Positions 22,210 to 33,250 of a stretch of 64,000 bases of DNA are shown in pieces. Made by a program: the position numbers and the translations under genes. The DNA is taken from positions 5,456,001 to 5,520,000 of the forward strand of contig NC_018218.1 of assembly GCF_000219625.1 (NCBI RefSeq), given 5' to 3'. Every line of letters begins with the position of its first letter. Position 1 is the first letter of the stretch. The stretch is from Zymoseptoria tritici IPO323. Taxonomy: Eukaryota; Ascomycota; Dothideomycetes; Mycosphaerellales; Mycosphaerellaceae. A model generated the notes under the pieces. The model was not told the origin of the DNA, did no database searches, and was given only the letters and a program-made list of their open reading frames with translations.

Positions 22210-22555
22210 CTAAGAGTTTCCGCCCTTCCTGCCAGCTGGATTGCGTGTTAGATCGATGACTTGGAAAGACTGGGATGAAGATGGCTTACCCTCCACTGGG
22301 TCGACCTTGCCGCCAGCGAACTGTCCCTTGCCGCCGCTCTCGCCGCCCTCGGAGCTGTCATCGCTGCCTCCTGAGGTGTTGCCACCCTTCTTTCCGGCCT
22401 CGACTGGGTCGACCTTGCCCTGGGCGAACTCTGTACATTGTTAGACCCGAAGCAAAAGGCTCGAAGGAAGAAGACGTACCGCCAGTGCCGACACGCTTGT
22501 CTGGCTGGCCGTCCTTGCGGAGACCGTCGTGCTCAGTTGGCTTGTAGTCAGACAT
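22210..22555 (-). CDS. Small KGG-repeat hydrophilin (Con-10/stress-protein like)
   Basis: Exons 22555-22480, 22430-22290 and 22235-22210 give 80 residues. The N-terminus is MSDYKPTEHDGLRKDGQPDK with RVGTGEF after it. Two near-identical modules follow, FAQGKVDPVEAGKKGGN and FAGGKVDPVEAGRKGGN, separated by a Gly/Ser/Glu linker. The protein is free of Cys, Trp and hydrophobic stretches and so fits the hydrophilin type. The (A)GxKGG motif is shared with Con-10 and bacterial GsiB-like stress proteins. Such fungal genes are usually induced by stress, starvation or sporulation; induction here is inferred, supported only weakly by one AGGGG (stress-element-like) site at 22794. Each module boundary is close to an intron. 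Confidence 0.85.
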
Positions 22556-23678
22556 GTTGATGGTTGGTGGTTGGTTTCGTTGGTGGAGTTGAAGGAGGTT
22601 TGTTGGCTGTTTGAAATGCGAGTTGATGGTGGAAAAGTAATGCTTTGTGACGGGCAATTGCGAGATACTTATACCCGAGAATCACCTCAGCCGTTGGTCT
22701 TGGTGACCATTTGTGTCGTATGCCGTCCCTTCAATTGCGAGACACACTGGACTGATCTTCGATCGATCATCCTTCTCTGCAGCAACCTGAAGAAGGGGAA
22801 CATGCGGCAACGATGAGCCCAGGACGATCGGATCTCGTTCCTGGAACCCAATCTCACCACATGCAGTGTCTAAAGTTACGCATTGATCGAATCAAGACCC
22901 TTGCCGCAGCCTGCCGAAGTGAATATCGAACTCTACCCCACAGATTGGACCCACTCGCCGTCAAGTATAAGCATCATGTCTACGTTCGACGTTGACCTCA
23001 CATCATCACCGACTCGTACATAGGAAGGATCACGCCTTGCAATGGCTCAAAGGAACCGGACTTGCTGCCTAGCATCCGGCATCATTTCTCCGTCAACATG
23101 ATTACATGACACTTTCGAGGCCTAGCACAATTTATGGCTCACGGTTCGGATTGAACACTGTTCCGGAACCTCGGTACCGCCACCTTTTACGAGCAATGTC
23201 ATGCTGCGATCACGCCGGCGAGCAATATCGAGGACCTCCTGTTCGTCACGGTGACAGGTGGATGGGACTGCTTGAAGCGTGCAAAGATCATGTTGATCGG
23301 GTCATGTTCATCAGGTCAGTAGCGATGCAGGACGACAAATGTCGTGATCCTCTGAGACCAGTGTTTACCACTTATTACATCACCGGTGTCTCGTACTACA
23401 GTCGTGTCAGCGGCGGACACCGCGAACTATCTACTTTGACATCTCTATTGTGACGAGAATTCGAAAGTCCCTTGACGTTGGTATCCAGACAGCAATAGTG
23501 GCGAAGAGGTCGTTCCCTGCATTGAGACAAAGAAAGGTGTCAAGGTGAGCTTGATTGCAAATCGATGTGGACAGTACGTTGACACCGATTCCATGCGCGG
23601 ACTATTGACAAGAAGCTTCAAACAGATCTTCGAACATTAAAAACTCATATCACGCCTTCTGTCTCGCGGACTCTCTTC
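22556..23678. other. Promoter of the hydrophilin gene and intergenic DNA
   Basis: The left part should be the hydrophilin promoter, with a TATA-like site at 22668-22673 and AGGGG at 22794. The remainder lies beyond the 3' end of the HMG-box gene. A 115-codon plus-strand frame (23106-23453) has no recognisable motif. Confidence 0.45.
22668..22673 (-). promoter_or_regulatory. TATA-like box upstream of the hydrophilin gene
   Basis: TATAAG on the minus strand, about 115 bp upstream of the ATG at 22555, in a spacing suitable for a TATA element of a strongly inducible gene. Confidence 0.4.
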
Positions 23679-25249
23679 TCACGTCATCTCATCCCCTGGA
23701 GACCATGTCGGTGCCAGCGTCGCATGCACATCGTTCGGACTGGTCGGCTGGTTGTAATACTCAATGCCTTCAAGATCTGCGGCAGTGAAGTCTCCAAGGG
23801 CGTCACTGAAGTGAGACTCTGGCAGCCCACCCGCGCCTTGAACCGATTGATCAAGTCCGAGTGAAGGATCAATGGCAGCTTGCGGCATGGATGCCTGCTG
23901 AAGGTACTGTCTATGCTCGTACAGCTGAGCGGCCGGCGGCGGCGTTGACGCCGCTTGGAAGGCTTGCTGTTGATATTGCTGCTGGTATTGAGGGAAGCTT
24001 TGCTGATTGTACTGCTGGTAGTGCTGCATCGGTGTGCTGGTTCGAGAGCTCGTGTAGAGATCCTCCGCTGGCGCTTGTCCACCTGGCAAACCGTACCCGC
24101 CTAGCCCTCCAAGTCCTTGCTGGTTTGGTGTGGACATGCGAGGCTGGAGCTCTTGGACGTACTGATATTGAGTCTGCTGGTGCATTCCTGATTGGAGATA
24201 GGTGTTGGTCTGCGGGTTGTATGGCTGACCTTGGTGGTCGTAGGCAACGTTGGAAGGAAGAGGTCGATGAGGCTGGACGAACTGGTACTGAGACTGCTCA
24301 TACCCGCCACCATTTTGGCCAAAGTACGGGTGAGAGTCGAAGCCTTGGGTGGCGGGCATGTATTCGGGCTGCTCGTGTCTCCTTTGTCGCACATTGCGAC
24401 CGCCACGGTAAGCACCATCGGGATTACGCTCATCAAGATCACTCAGCTCATCCTCGTCGTCTGACATCTCGCCCTTGCGACGTTTGTTGGCAGCTTTGCT
24501 TGGTGAGAACTTGTACGTTGGATGAGCATCGTGATGGTTTTGACGTTCTGTCTTGGCCCACAGGTCGAACTGGTCTCGAACTTCGTCCGGCTCCATTGGC
24601 CAGCTCTCTCCGGACACTGACGATACGATTTGATGGTTATTCTGAGTGCACCACTGCTTTGTTCGTTCGGCGTAGGCGGAGCGGTACAGCATGAAGGAGT
24701 TCATTGGCCGGGTGACGTATCCATTGCGCTTTTCTACCTCTTTGAGTCTCTCCTCGACCGGTCGGTTGACCCACGCTTCGATGTCACGAACAGGGGTGGC
24801 CATGTCCTTGGTGAGCACTGACAGTGGTGCTGTGAGTCGAGGAGTCTTGGACTTGTCGAGCTTGCTTTTCTTGTCCTTCTTCTTTGGAGCAGGCGACTTG
24901 GACGTCCTGGACTTGCTGGTGCTGAACGGGGAATCTGTCTGCGTACGGGCTGATCGACCACTCCTGGTACGCATGCCATCGCTGGTGGTATTTGATCTTG
25001 GCGTAGGAGGATGGTGAATGTACGATTGTTCGCTCTGGTAAGACGGAACATATTCATCTTGCTGGTGCGGGTTAGCAACTTGGTGAGACTCCTGCACGAC
25101 AGGATACTAACATAGATCCCGAGCCCCTTTGCATCTTCTTGGTACGCAGGAAACTGTTCAATGCTTGTCGCGGCATTGTGTCTTGCGACAGCGTCGAGAC
25201 CGTAGTCATCGGGAGGCGGACCGTGATGAACAATGGTTGTTGAAGTCAT
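23679..25249 (-). CDS. HMG-box transcription factor, Ste11-like
   Basis: Exons 25249-25112 and 25061-23679 give 506 residues. The intron has a GTTAGT donor, a TTGCTAAC branch site and a CACCAG acceptor. The HMG box is at about residues 161-232: YVTRPMNSFMLYRSAYAERTK, VSSVSGESW, EVRDQFDLWAKTERQNHHD, ending YKFSPSKAANKRRK. RPMNSFMLYR is typical of the MATA/Ste11 class of sequence-specific HMG boxes. A basic Lys/Ser region precedes it and a long Gln/Tyr/Pro-rich, probably activating, region follows. Relatives in other ascomycetes control mating and sexual development. This is not a mating-type locus by context, since no DNA lyase or Sla2 gene is adjacent. Confidence 0.88.
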
Positions 25250-27406
25250 TGTTGCGGTGACCGGCGGTCGATTGAAGAGATCTCAGATTGTCAGGCAGGG
25301 AAATGGACAGAACACCTATGCCTTTGACGAAGATTGTGGAAGGTTGTCTGCATGTCTTGTAAGCATTGACCTCCATGGCTGTGGTTGCTCTGACAGTTTG
25401 TCTTGCACGCGTACGTGCATGAACGCCTGCATTAGCCCACGAGAGACATGTGTGTACGCACCTGGCCGCAGTTTCCTGCACTTTGTCTGCGCTGTTTGAT
25501 CGTTGACCGCTGTTCTTTGCTGCAGCAAGTCGAATGACAGTGCCTTGTTACGCTTTGCTTGTAGCGCAGTGTTGGGCTTGCTCTTTGGTAACGCCGTCGA
25601 TGAAAGGAAGAAGCTTTGTCTTGCGGGCGGCCAAAGAAGATGAAGGGCAAGCGGAAGCAGAAAGGAAGTCGGGATAAGTCACACAAGATTCTTTGTGCTA
25701 GCAGACACGCAGGTTACTTGTAGCATGGCCGTCTTGCTGCAGCGGTCACTTTTTACTGAAGCCGGACGACATCGACCGCATCCGTAGACAGCTGTTTTGG
25801 GACCGTGTCTGAGAAACTCAGGTCGGCCGCTTTCGGAACTTTGTCTGTGCAGGATGTCGCCGAGATCATCGCAGACATCACGGCTGTGATATAGCGACCT
25901 GTTACCAGCAGCCCAAGAGAACAGACGCTGGCGTATGTAGAGAACCATATTTCCTTGGTGGTCATCCTGACTCTCGCAACATGGATGCACAGCAACCGGC
26001 GCCACAGGTGTGGGACTAGACCACACCTGCAGCAGGCACATTCACTCCTCGCCAGAGCATTCTCCACCAGCGGATAGTGTGTCGCATGTGCCTGGCGATC
26101 ACAACCCAGACTAGTTGACTGTGGGCCATCAAGGAGCAGTAGTCATATGAGCTAAAGAGCTTGATTTGCAGGGGTGAAAGTGTGATGTCTTGAATTGTGA
26201 GCCTTTGCATTCGCGGACTTCTGGCAACACACACCTTTCCGGCAGCGGCATTCCTCACGCTAGACCTGCTGAAACCAACGATGGATGCCCAATACCGGCG
26301 GCTAGAACCCTTTGCTGCTCCTTCCAACACCTGCATACACCCTCGCGACCCAACGCGGTTTGATGGTTGCCCAGTACCTGCTTGCCATCTGCGAACGCTG
26401 CGTGACCGTCCCGCCGCGTAGCTGCATACAGGATCCAGTGGCTAGGCGCTCGGGCGTTTAGGCTCGCACATGCTCATCCCGATCGCAAGGTCCCCGGCGC
26501 GACGGAATCCTGTCAAGAGGGATGGTCTCAGTCGGTGATCGTGCGCTCAGCGATGAAGTCGGGCGTACCCTAGCGTCGTCGTCGATGGTTCCTGCAGCTC
26601 ACCCTGATCCAGCAAGACGAATCACGGCAGAACTTGCACATCCTGGCGCCACGCATCGGCGCGCGATGAGGCTCAGCCTGTGATTCTCGGCCCACCATTC
26701 TACATTTTCAGCGATCAAGTGTACGCCGTGATGCAAGCAGGAAATCTCGGATGCTACCGAGCAATCAGTTTTGCCGACACTTGGAATGTGCGCTAACCCG
26801 ATGTATGAATTTGTGCAACCACACTCGATGTTTCAGGTTGAGATCCGTTCCAAAGCATCACACACCGCTTCCACAGTGACGGAAAAGCGTGCGCGTGCCG
26901 GCTGCAGTTGCTGTGTGCTGGTGCTCGTGCCAGAGGGAAGGATTCATTGGGTACCGTTCATCGCATTCCAGCCATCCTGTGCACATATCGGACATTAATC
27001 GGGACGATGTGCGCACGCAGCCATGGCTGCGACTGCCCGTTCTCGTCCCTCACGGGCAGCTGCGCTGACATGCGCCTTGTTGAACGTCGACGTTGTACAG
27101 CAGAAAGAAGCAGCCGTGGAATTATGAATGAACCATGGTCGTGAGAAACTCTCGACTCCATAATGTTTGGGCCCACGTTCGGAAAGGATGGATTTCCAAT
27201 GAGAGGCGAACAAATCAGCTTACTATTGATCAGACGCTCCGGCAAGGAACGAAGAGCTGAGGTTTGCAGTGGAAGAATCTGGATCCGTCGATGTGAATGT
27301 CATTGCGGCTTCTGTGTGCCGCTAGCGTCTCTCGAATCAATGTTGTCTTGATCGACAATGCAGTCGCGCAAGTCAATCACACTGTCGGCGTCGGAACTTT
27401 TCCTCC
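25250..27406. other. 2.2-kb intergenic region
   Basis: The longest gap in the right half without a gene. It includes the HMG-box promoter. No domain, RNA gene or transposon feature could be recognised. Open frames are below 125 codons and overlap on both strands. A long promoter would fit a developmental regulator. Confidence 0.45.
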
Positions 27407-28654
27407 TCAGGAATCTTGCATGTGCTCGTCTTCATCTGAGTCCTCGCCTTCGTCCTCATCGTCGTCGATTCCATCCCACTCCGGTTCCCAATCCGCCTCG
27501 CCTCCACCTTCAGCCTGAGCGTCCTCGGGACCCAGAACCTTGTCCAAATTCGCCACGAGTTCAGATGCATGGTCGAACAACCTGTCATCCTCGTAGTCTT
27601 GCTGCTTGTACAACTTCAGAGAGGTTTTGAGCCACCTGCGGCTACCCTTGAGGACCAATTGAGCCTGCTCTGGGGCCAACTTCTTCGCAGTACCTGTTTC
27701 GGTGTCCATGGCCGAGTCGCCGTTGGGTTCAACATCACTCCCACTGCGATCAGAGATCAGATGCTGGCACCAACCTCCGAGATACCACGCCTCGACACTT
27801 TGGTCATCTTCCAGGATAAGCATATGGAGTACCTCCATGGCATCATGCTCCAGCTCCGCCTCCATGAGCAATCTCGACAACGAGATCTTCGTTGCAAAAT
27901 CTGGCACGGCAGGGTCCTCCGGCTCAAGATCCATCCAAATAGCCAGAGATCGCTTCAAGGCGGCTTGCGCATCCTCCTTCCTCTCCTGTGACAGTCGCAC
28001 TGATGCTAATGTTTGCAACACCTCGGGGCTTGTCTCGTCCTCCACTGCCATGGCTTCCGTGACCAAGCTCTCACATCGCGCCTCTGCGTCGTCCTCCCAC
28101 GAGAGATCCGTCATGTAGACCTCAACGATCCCACATAGCGCATTGGCAAGTTTGCGCTTTTTGTCCACCCTCATCAATAACGTGCTTTGCTCGTCTAGTC
28201 CTGGCACTTGGCCGGTCTCCAGGGCGGTGATTTCGAATTGCAAGGCTTTAGCACCTCTCTCGAACCACTCCACGCTTTGCTTGCCACCTTCGTCGCACAG
28301 TTGCGCAAGCCATAAGAACTTCTCGGCGCCACCGCCCAGTGCCTCCGGTATTTTGCCCTCAGGATCGAGTTGCACCGCCTGCTCGAAGTAGTCCCGAGCC
28401 GAGTCCACAGCGCCGAGTTCGATGCTGATTTCTCCAAGTAAATTGACTGCCGGTAGAGCCTCTGTGACAGCGCGATTTTGGACCAGGGACCAGAGCTGTT
28501 TGGCGACTTTCAATGCTTCCTCGGGCTGAGACTGCTCGACGAGCTGCAGTGCTGCTCCATAGAGCTCTTCCGGACTTTGCTTGGGCGGTGCGTTGGCCAT
28601 TTTCTTGGCTTCTCGAGCTTTACTTCCTGGCTTATTCTTCTCCGTTCGAGCCAT
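27407..28654 (-). CDS. ACL4: Ribosomal protein L4 chaperone Acl4, TPR protein
   Basis: A single exon; ATG at 28654 gives 415 residues. An earlier in-frame ATG at 28804 would run through the shared promoter and is not preferred. The N-terminus is basic (ARTEKNKPGSKAREAKK), then tetratricopeptide repeats cover about residues 30-140 (ELYGAALQLVEQSQPEEALKVA, AVNLLGEISIELGAVDSARDYF) and again near 190-300. The C-terminus is strongly acidic (DWEPEWDGIDDDEDEGED). This architecture matches yeast Acl4, which captures newly made L4 and carries it to the pre-60S particle in the nucleus. It is divergent to GIR2 across 177 bp. Confidence 0.86.
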   Translation of the reverse strand: MARTEKNKPGSKAREAKKMANAPPKQSPEELYGAALQLVEQSQPEEALKVAKQLWSLVQNRAVTEALPAVNLLGEISIELGAVDSARDYFEQAVQLDPEGKIPEALGGGAEKFLWLAQLCDEGGKQSVEWFERGAKALQFEITALETGQVPGLDEQSTLLMRVDKKRKLANALCGIVEVYMTDLSWEDDAEARCESLVTEAMAVEDETSPEVLQTLASVRLSQERKEDAQAALKRSLAIWMDLEPEDPAVPDFATKISLSRLLMEAELEHDAMEVLHMLILEDDQSVEAWYLGGWCQHLISDRSGSDVEPNGDSAMDTETGTAKKLAPEQAQLVLKGSRRWLKTSLKLYKQQDYEDDRLFDHASELVANLDKVLGPEDAQAEGGGEADWEPEWDGIDDDEDEGEDSDEDEHMQDS

Positions 28655-28831
28655 GGGGCAAAAAGCTGTGTAGTCGAATGCAGAGAAAGTTGAGGAAAGA
28701 TTTCTGGCTCCGAAGACCGCTGGTCCGTGCGTATCGATAAGTTCCCGGCCGGGCCTCAATCCCAGGTCAGACGACACGAACGTTTTGTCTTTGCTGTATC
28801 GCATACATTTCCAAAGTCACAGGCCACTATC
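28655..28831. promoter_or_regulatory. Compact bidirectional promoter, ACL4 / GIR2
   Basis: Only 177 bp separate two start codons pointing outward, so core promoter elements and leaders must overlap or be shared. I see no clear TATA box. Confidence 0.5.
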
Positions 28832-29530
28832 ATGGGGAAGGAAGAGCAGCAGGAGGAGCGCGAGGTGCTGGACTCGATCTACCCGGACGAGATTCATGAC
28901 ATCTCCGAGACCGAATTCCGCATCTCCGTGGCATTGGATACGAACAAGCACGAAGATGACGAGGCGGAAGATCCAACGATAATCTTGAACGTTAAATACA
29001 CCGAGAACTATCCAGACGAAGCACCCATCCTCGATGTGACACAGCCACCCAATGCAGTCAAGCACCAGCATCTCGACGTATGGGATGACAAAACGCGGCT
29101 ACTGGATGCACTGAAACCCACTATTGAGGAGAACTTGGGCATGCAAATGGTCTTCGCATTGGTCAGCACGCTGAAGGACGCTGCAGAAGCGCTGATAGCG
29201 GAGCGCGAGCAAGAGGTGCAGGCACAAAAAGATGTCGAAAGGGCAATAGCTGAGAAGGAGGAGAATGCCAAGTTTGAAGGAGAAAAGGTGACGAGAGAAT
29301 CCTTCCTCGCTTGGTCTGAGAGCTTCAAGAAGGAGATGCAAGAAGAGGCCGCCAGGAAACTTGCCGAGCAGGAGGCTGAGGATAAGAAGAAGCGTGGACC
29401 GAAGGAGGAGAAGAAGCTCACTGGCAGACAGCTCTGGGAGCAAGGCTTGGCCGGCAAGATCATTGATGAGGATGAAGATGGAGAGGATGTTGATTTGGAG
29501 AAGATGAGACAACTCTCGGTGGAAGGATGA
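28832..29530 (+). CDS. GIR2: RWD-domain protein Gir2
   Basis: A single exon; the ATG at 28832 gives 232 residues. The RWD domain occupies about residues 1-110: EEREVLDSIYPDEI, then FRISVALDTN, then LNVKYTENYPDEAPILDV, the usual YP-x-x-P-P region. After it come charged helices (AEREQEVQAQKDVERAIAEK) and the conserved tail LTGRQLWEQGLAGKIIDEDED. The tail is typical of Gir2/RWDD1 (DFRP2), which binds the GTPase Rbg2 and contacts Gcn1 on ribosomes, so it acts in translation control in the cytosol. Confidence 0.92.
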   Translation: MGKEEQQEEREVLDSIYPDEIHDISETEFRISVALDTNKHEDDEAEDPTIILNVKYTENYPDEAPILDVTQPPNAVKHQHLDVWDDKTRLLDALKPTIEENLGMQMVFALVSTLKDAAEALIAEREQEVQAQKDVERAIAEKEENAKFEGEKVTRESFLAWSESFKKEMQEEAARKLAEQEAEDKKKRGPKEEKKLTGRQLWEQGLAGKIIDEDEDGEDVDLEKMRQLSVEG

Positions 29531-30205
29531 AGCGACAGAGCGTGGCGCGGAGACCATTATCATTCTCCTGACACCCATGGACACGGCAGGATCGTTCACA
29601 GCCGGTCAGCGGTACCAGGAACCAACAAAAGGCTCTGCTCACGAGGTTCGTCGTAATATTGAGGGCCCCAGCTGGGTTGACAGAGCTGATTCCCAAACAG
29701 CCTCCCTTGGACGCAAGTCAAGCGCCTTCTATTGGGAAGGCTTACGGAACTCGACCTGTGTTGCTCCAAGACCAGCCTACTGCGGTGGATCATGTCGGAG
29801 GTCAGAACTCTTGCTTGCAGCCACTATGCGCATTCTGCGGACCACGCTGGTTGGCTCAGTGTTACGGAGAGGAGCAGCAGCGTCTACAGCTCTTGCAGCG
29901 AGGCCACTGGATAGAGTGGCGTAGTCCGCAAAATGAGAATGACCAGCCTTGTATCGTCCATGTCCGCGTCCTGGAGGAGCATATACACTTTATCACTTTG
30001 TGGATTTTACCAATGAAGTAATCCGACGTTATACGCAGTGCTTTACTCTGTCACGTGTTATCGCTTGGCTGAGGTGGGGGCTGAGATTTGCCTAGCGCGA
30101 CTGCCTCGCCTCTATCGCGTCGTTCGCGTTCTCCAAACATCCATTCCAGCTTCGTCTCTTCTCTTTATTCACATTTTGCGCCACCTTCACCACTACACCG
30201 ACAAC
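29531..30205. other. Intergenic, no supported gene
   Basis: Two overlapping plus-strand frames (29577-29924 and 29659-30021) are open but show no domain, and the second begins at TTG. The last 100 bases before the Brc1 ATG are pyrimidine-rich. Confidence 0.4.
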
Positions 30206-32875
30206 ATGGAGGAGGGCGACAGCGCTGCACTCTTCGGGGACGTGGTGTTCACCGTGATCCCAAGCGACGACATTGAAGAACACAACATCGAATCCCTCAA
30301 GGTTGCGATTACCAACAATGGAGGTCGATTTGTACCGCTACGCGCATCCGACCAGCATATCGAAGACCTCGAAGAATTGTCGCACATCATCACCACACAT
30401 GTGGACTTCCCGCAATACGATCGCGCCATCGAGCTCGGCACATACATCGTCAAGCCTGCATGGGTGGCTCTCAGCATTCAGAAGCAGAGGCAGGCGTCGA
30501 CGAGACAATACTCCCCGGATCCGAGCCAATTCTTTCACGATGTGGTTGTCACATTCGCCGGTCTTCCTGAGAGTGACGAGGAGAATCTCACAGCTGGTGT
30601 CATAGCCCTGGGTGGACAGAAGAGCACCGGCCTAAGCAAGCTTGTCACGCACATTGTGACAACCAACGACAACGAAGAGAAGTGCAGACTCGCGAAGGAG
30701 AAGCAACTGAAGATGAAGAGAGTCCTTCCACATTGGTTCGATGACTGCTTGAGGCTCGGGAGGAAGATCAACGAGCAACCTTACATGTTTCCGGACCCAG
30801 AGATCCTTCGCTCAGATTTGACAGCCAGCACGGTTCGAGGGGCGCAGTCACCGGAGCTCGACGGAGCCACGACTGCAACGCCATCCGGAGAGCCCTCCAG
30901 TACCCCACCGTCAAGCCCTTCAGAGTCCCGCAAGAATCTCAATGCCTTGACGAACCGTACGATTTTCCTGTCCGACGATCTACACATCGAGCCGCATCTC
31001 CGCAAGACTCTCGATAAGCTCATACATTCTGGTGGGGGAGCCGTCGTTGATTCGGTGAAAAAGGCAAACGTGTACATTGGTGCGTACAGAGACGGTTCAG
31101 ACTTCATTGCAGCTTCCCGAAAAGAGAACATTGAAGTAGCGAATCTGGCGTGGCTCTTTCATGTCATCAATCGCAACAAGTATGTGAGCCCGCTTCGCCG
31201 ACTTCTACACTACCCGATACCACGACGAGGGCTGCCTGGTTTCGAGAATATGAAGATCAGCATTTCGAACTATTCTGGAGATGCGCGCCTTTACGTCGAG
31301 AATCTGATTCGATACTGTGGTGCAGAGTACACCAAGACCATGAAGCAAGACAACACACACGTCATTGCCGCTCACTTGCATGGGGAGAAATGCGAAGCAG
31401 CGCAGGAGTGGAACATCAACATGGTGAACCATCTTTGGCTCGAGGAGAGCTATGCAAAATGTGCTGTGCAGTCAATCTCTAACCCAAAATATGTCACATT
31501 CCCAACGAGGACAAATCTTGGCGAGGTGGCCGGCCAGACCAGTCTGGACATGAAAGCTGTTGAGCGTCTCTACTACCCATTGCCACGCTCTCCTCAGAAG
31601 CCTCAAAAAGCCGCTGAGCGACAGGGTGTCCCGGCTTCCAGTGCGTTCGCGACGACCAGCGAGCAGAAGGAGCCAGATGTCCCCGAACAGATCGACGAGG
31701 ATGACGAGATGGACGTCGATAACGTGGAAGAACCACAGACAGCGAAGCGGCCTCGAGGAAGACCGCCAAAATCAGCACTGGCGACGCCTCGTGTCGCAGA
31801 CGACGAGAAGGAGAACGAGTCACCCTTCATGACAAGTACAGGACGTGCTTCCAAAGTCAAAGCGCTCAACACGTTGCATTCGCAAGCGGCCGACATCGAG
31901 CTATTTCAGAAGGAGATGAAGCGAAAAGGCGGTGTCATTCACGGAGGTCGCCGTGGAAGCATCGCTGATGAGATGTCCTCCCCTGCGCCGAATCGGCGAA
32001 ACTCCAGGAAGCGTCCCAGCGACGAGTACGATGTCACTGCTGAAGGTAGCGCTCTTAGTGATGGCGAGACCCAACATGTCCCTTCCAAACTTACCAAGAA
32101 GGCGAAACATGCGGCTGTTCCCGACCTACCTGAAGTCAGATACCGGATGATGGTGACTGGTGATGATCGCTGGGCGTCGAATGCGCGAAAGGAGTCGGCC
32201 GACAAGAACACTCTACGCAGCCTCGGAGTTCTCCTTACCTCGGATCCAAAGAACGTCGACATTCTCGTCGCGCCCAAGCTTCTTCGCACGAGGAAGTTCG
32301 TGTGTGCTCTGGCTTGCGCACCCCTCGTGGTCGACACAACTTTCCTGGACTCAGCGCTCAAGCACAAGAAGCTTGCTGCGGATCCTCCAATGCTGAAGGA
32401 CCGGGAAGGTGAGCAGCGTCTTGGTTACAAGCTCGCTGACGCCTTGGAGCGGGCAAAACACAACAACCGGAAGCTCTTCCGCGGCTGGTCGATCTTTGTC
32501 ACCAAGGATGTCAATGGAGGCTTTGACACATATAAAGACATTATCACGCTGAACGGCGGGGTTGCGCTACTGTACACCGGGCGCACTGGAATCACGCTGC
32601 CCAAGCGACAAGAACGCAACGATCCCGAGTCAGGACAGGAGTCTCAGAATCAGGGCGGCGATGATGAGTTTGATTACGTGTACCTTGTCTCCGGCGGCTC
32701 AGAGGCAGAGGTCAAGCTCTGGAAGACGTTCCGTGACACCATCGGCAAGCAACAGCTCAAGGCACGCATCGTGCAACCGGACTGGCTGCTCCACGCCGCC
32801 ATGACTCAACAAATCATCTGGAAGGACAGTTATTCTCTGGATGAGGGCTCGATGATGTCTCAGCGCAGTGGTTGA
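30206..32875 (+). CDS. BRC1: Six-BRCT DNA damage response protein Brc1/Rtt107
   Basis: A single exon; ATG at 30206 (MEEGDSAALFGDVVFTV) gives 889 residues; the upstream extension begins at GTG. Four BRCT domains occupy roughly residues 12-100, 106-200, 247-335 and 345-425 (key cores GGRFVPL, HIVTT, WFDDCLRLGR and VNHLWLEESYA). An AT-hook-like KRPRGRPPKS lies near 515-525 in a disordered linker. Two more BRCTs close the protein (about 645-735 and 755-885, with FRGWSIFVTKDV and RIVQPDWLLHAAM). This 4+2 layout is that of S. pombe Brc1 and S. cerevisiae Rtt107, which bind gamma-H2A and act at damaged replication forks. Confidence 0.92.
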   Translation: MEEGDSAALFGDVVFTVIPSDDIEEHNIESLKVAITNNGGRFVPLRASDQHIEDLEELSHIITTHVDFPQYDRAIELGTYIVKPAWVALSIQKQRQASTRQYSPDPSQFFHDVVVTFAGLPESDEENLTAGVIALGGQKSTGLSKLVTHIVTTNDNEEKCRLAKEKQLKMKRVLPHWFDDCLRLGRKINEQPYMFPDPEILRSDLTASTVRGAQSPELDGATTATPSGEPSSTPPSSPSESRKNLNALTNRTIFLSDDLHIEPHLRKTLDKLIHSGGGAVVDSVKKANVYIGAYRDGSDFIAASRKENIEVANLAWLFHVINRNKYVSPLRRLLHYPIPRRGLPGFENMKISISNYSGDARLYVENLIRYCGAEYTKTMKQDNTHVIAAHLHGEKCEAAQEWNINMVNHLWLEESYAKCAVQSISNPKYVTFPTRTNLGEVAGQTSLDMKAVERLYYPLPRSPQKPQKAAERQGVPASSAFATTSEQKEPDVPEQIDEDDEMDVDNVEEPQTAKRPRGRPPKSALATPRVADDEKENESPFMTSTGRASKVKALNTLHSQAADIELFQKEMKRKGGVIHGGRRGSIADEMSSPAPNRRNSRKRPSDEYDVTAEGSALSDGETQHVPSKLTKKAKHAAVPDLPEVRYRMMVTGDDRWASNARKESADKNTLRSLGVLLTSDPKNVDILVAPKLLRTRKFVCALACAPLVVDTTFLDSALKHKKLAADPPMLKDREGEQRLGYKLADALERAKHNNRKLFRGWSIFVTKDVNGGFDTYKDIITLNGGVALLYTGRTGITLPKRQERNDPESGQESQNQGGDDEFDYVYLVSGGSEAEVKLWKTFRDTIGKQQLKARIVQPDWLLHAAMTQQIIWKDSYSLDEGSMMSQRSG

Positions 32876-33250
32876 GTGATTGAGCTGTGATCGTGCCTCT
32901 TCGGGCTAGAGTTGACAGAAGATTTTGCAGGCTTCCCATGGTCATTTCGGCCGGTTGTAAGGAGACGGTGGTTCGGGAAAAGTGACTGGTACAGGACAAA
33001 GTAGGAATTGGTTTTTACATTTAGCGAGGCGCTGGTGGGAGAGGCAAGGGACGATAGTTGTCTACGAATGCAAACAGAACCTCAGATGTTCAACTGAGCG
33101 ATACACAAGCAACCATGTTGATCCATTTCTTTTCAACTGACGGCTAACAACACTGCTTCACAGGGCGCTCATTGCCAATGCTGACGAGCCTGGAGTCGAC
33201 CGCCCGTTTGCGAAGAGGTCGACACGAATACTCAGTGGCGTCGACTTCTT
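32876..33250. other. Convergent 3' flank
   Basis: DNA between the Brc1 stop and the aquaporin stop. Nothing recognisable. Confidence 0.45.

Noticed and set aside
23679..25249. Mating-type locus, because of the HMG box
   Set aside because: No APN2, SLA2 or alpha-box neighbour, and the architecture is that of an autosomal Ste11-like factor.
28655..28804. N-terminal extension of Acl4 to the ATG at 28804
   Set aside because: It would cover the whole shared promoter and its sequence lacks the basic Acl4 N-terminus.
29577..30021. Possible small gene between GIR2 and BRC1
   Set aside because: Two competing frames without motifs; one starts at TTG. More likely 3' and 5' untranslated DNA.
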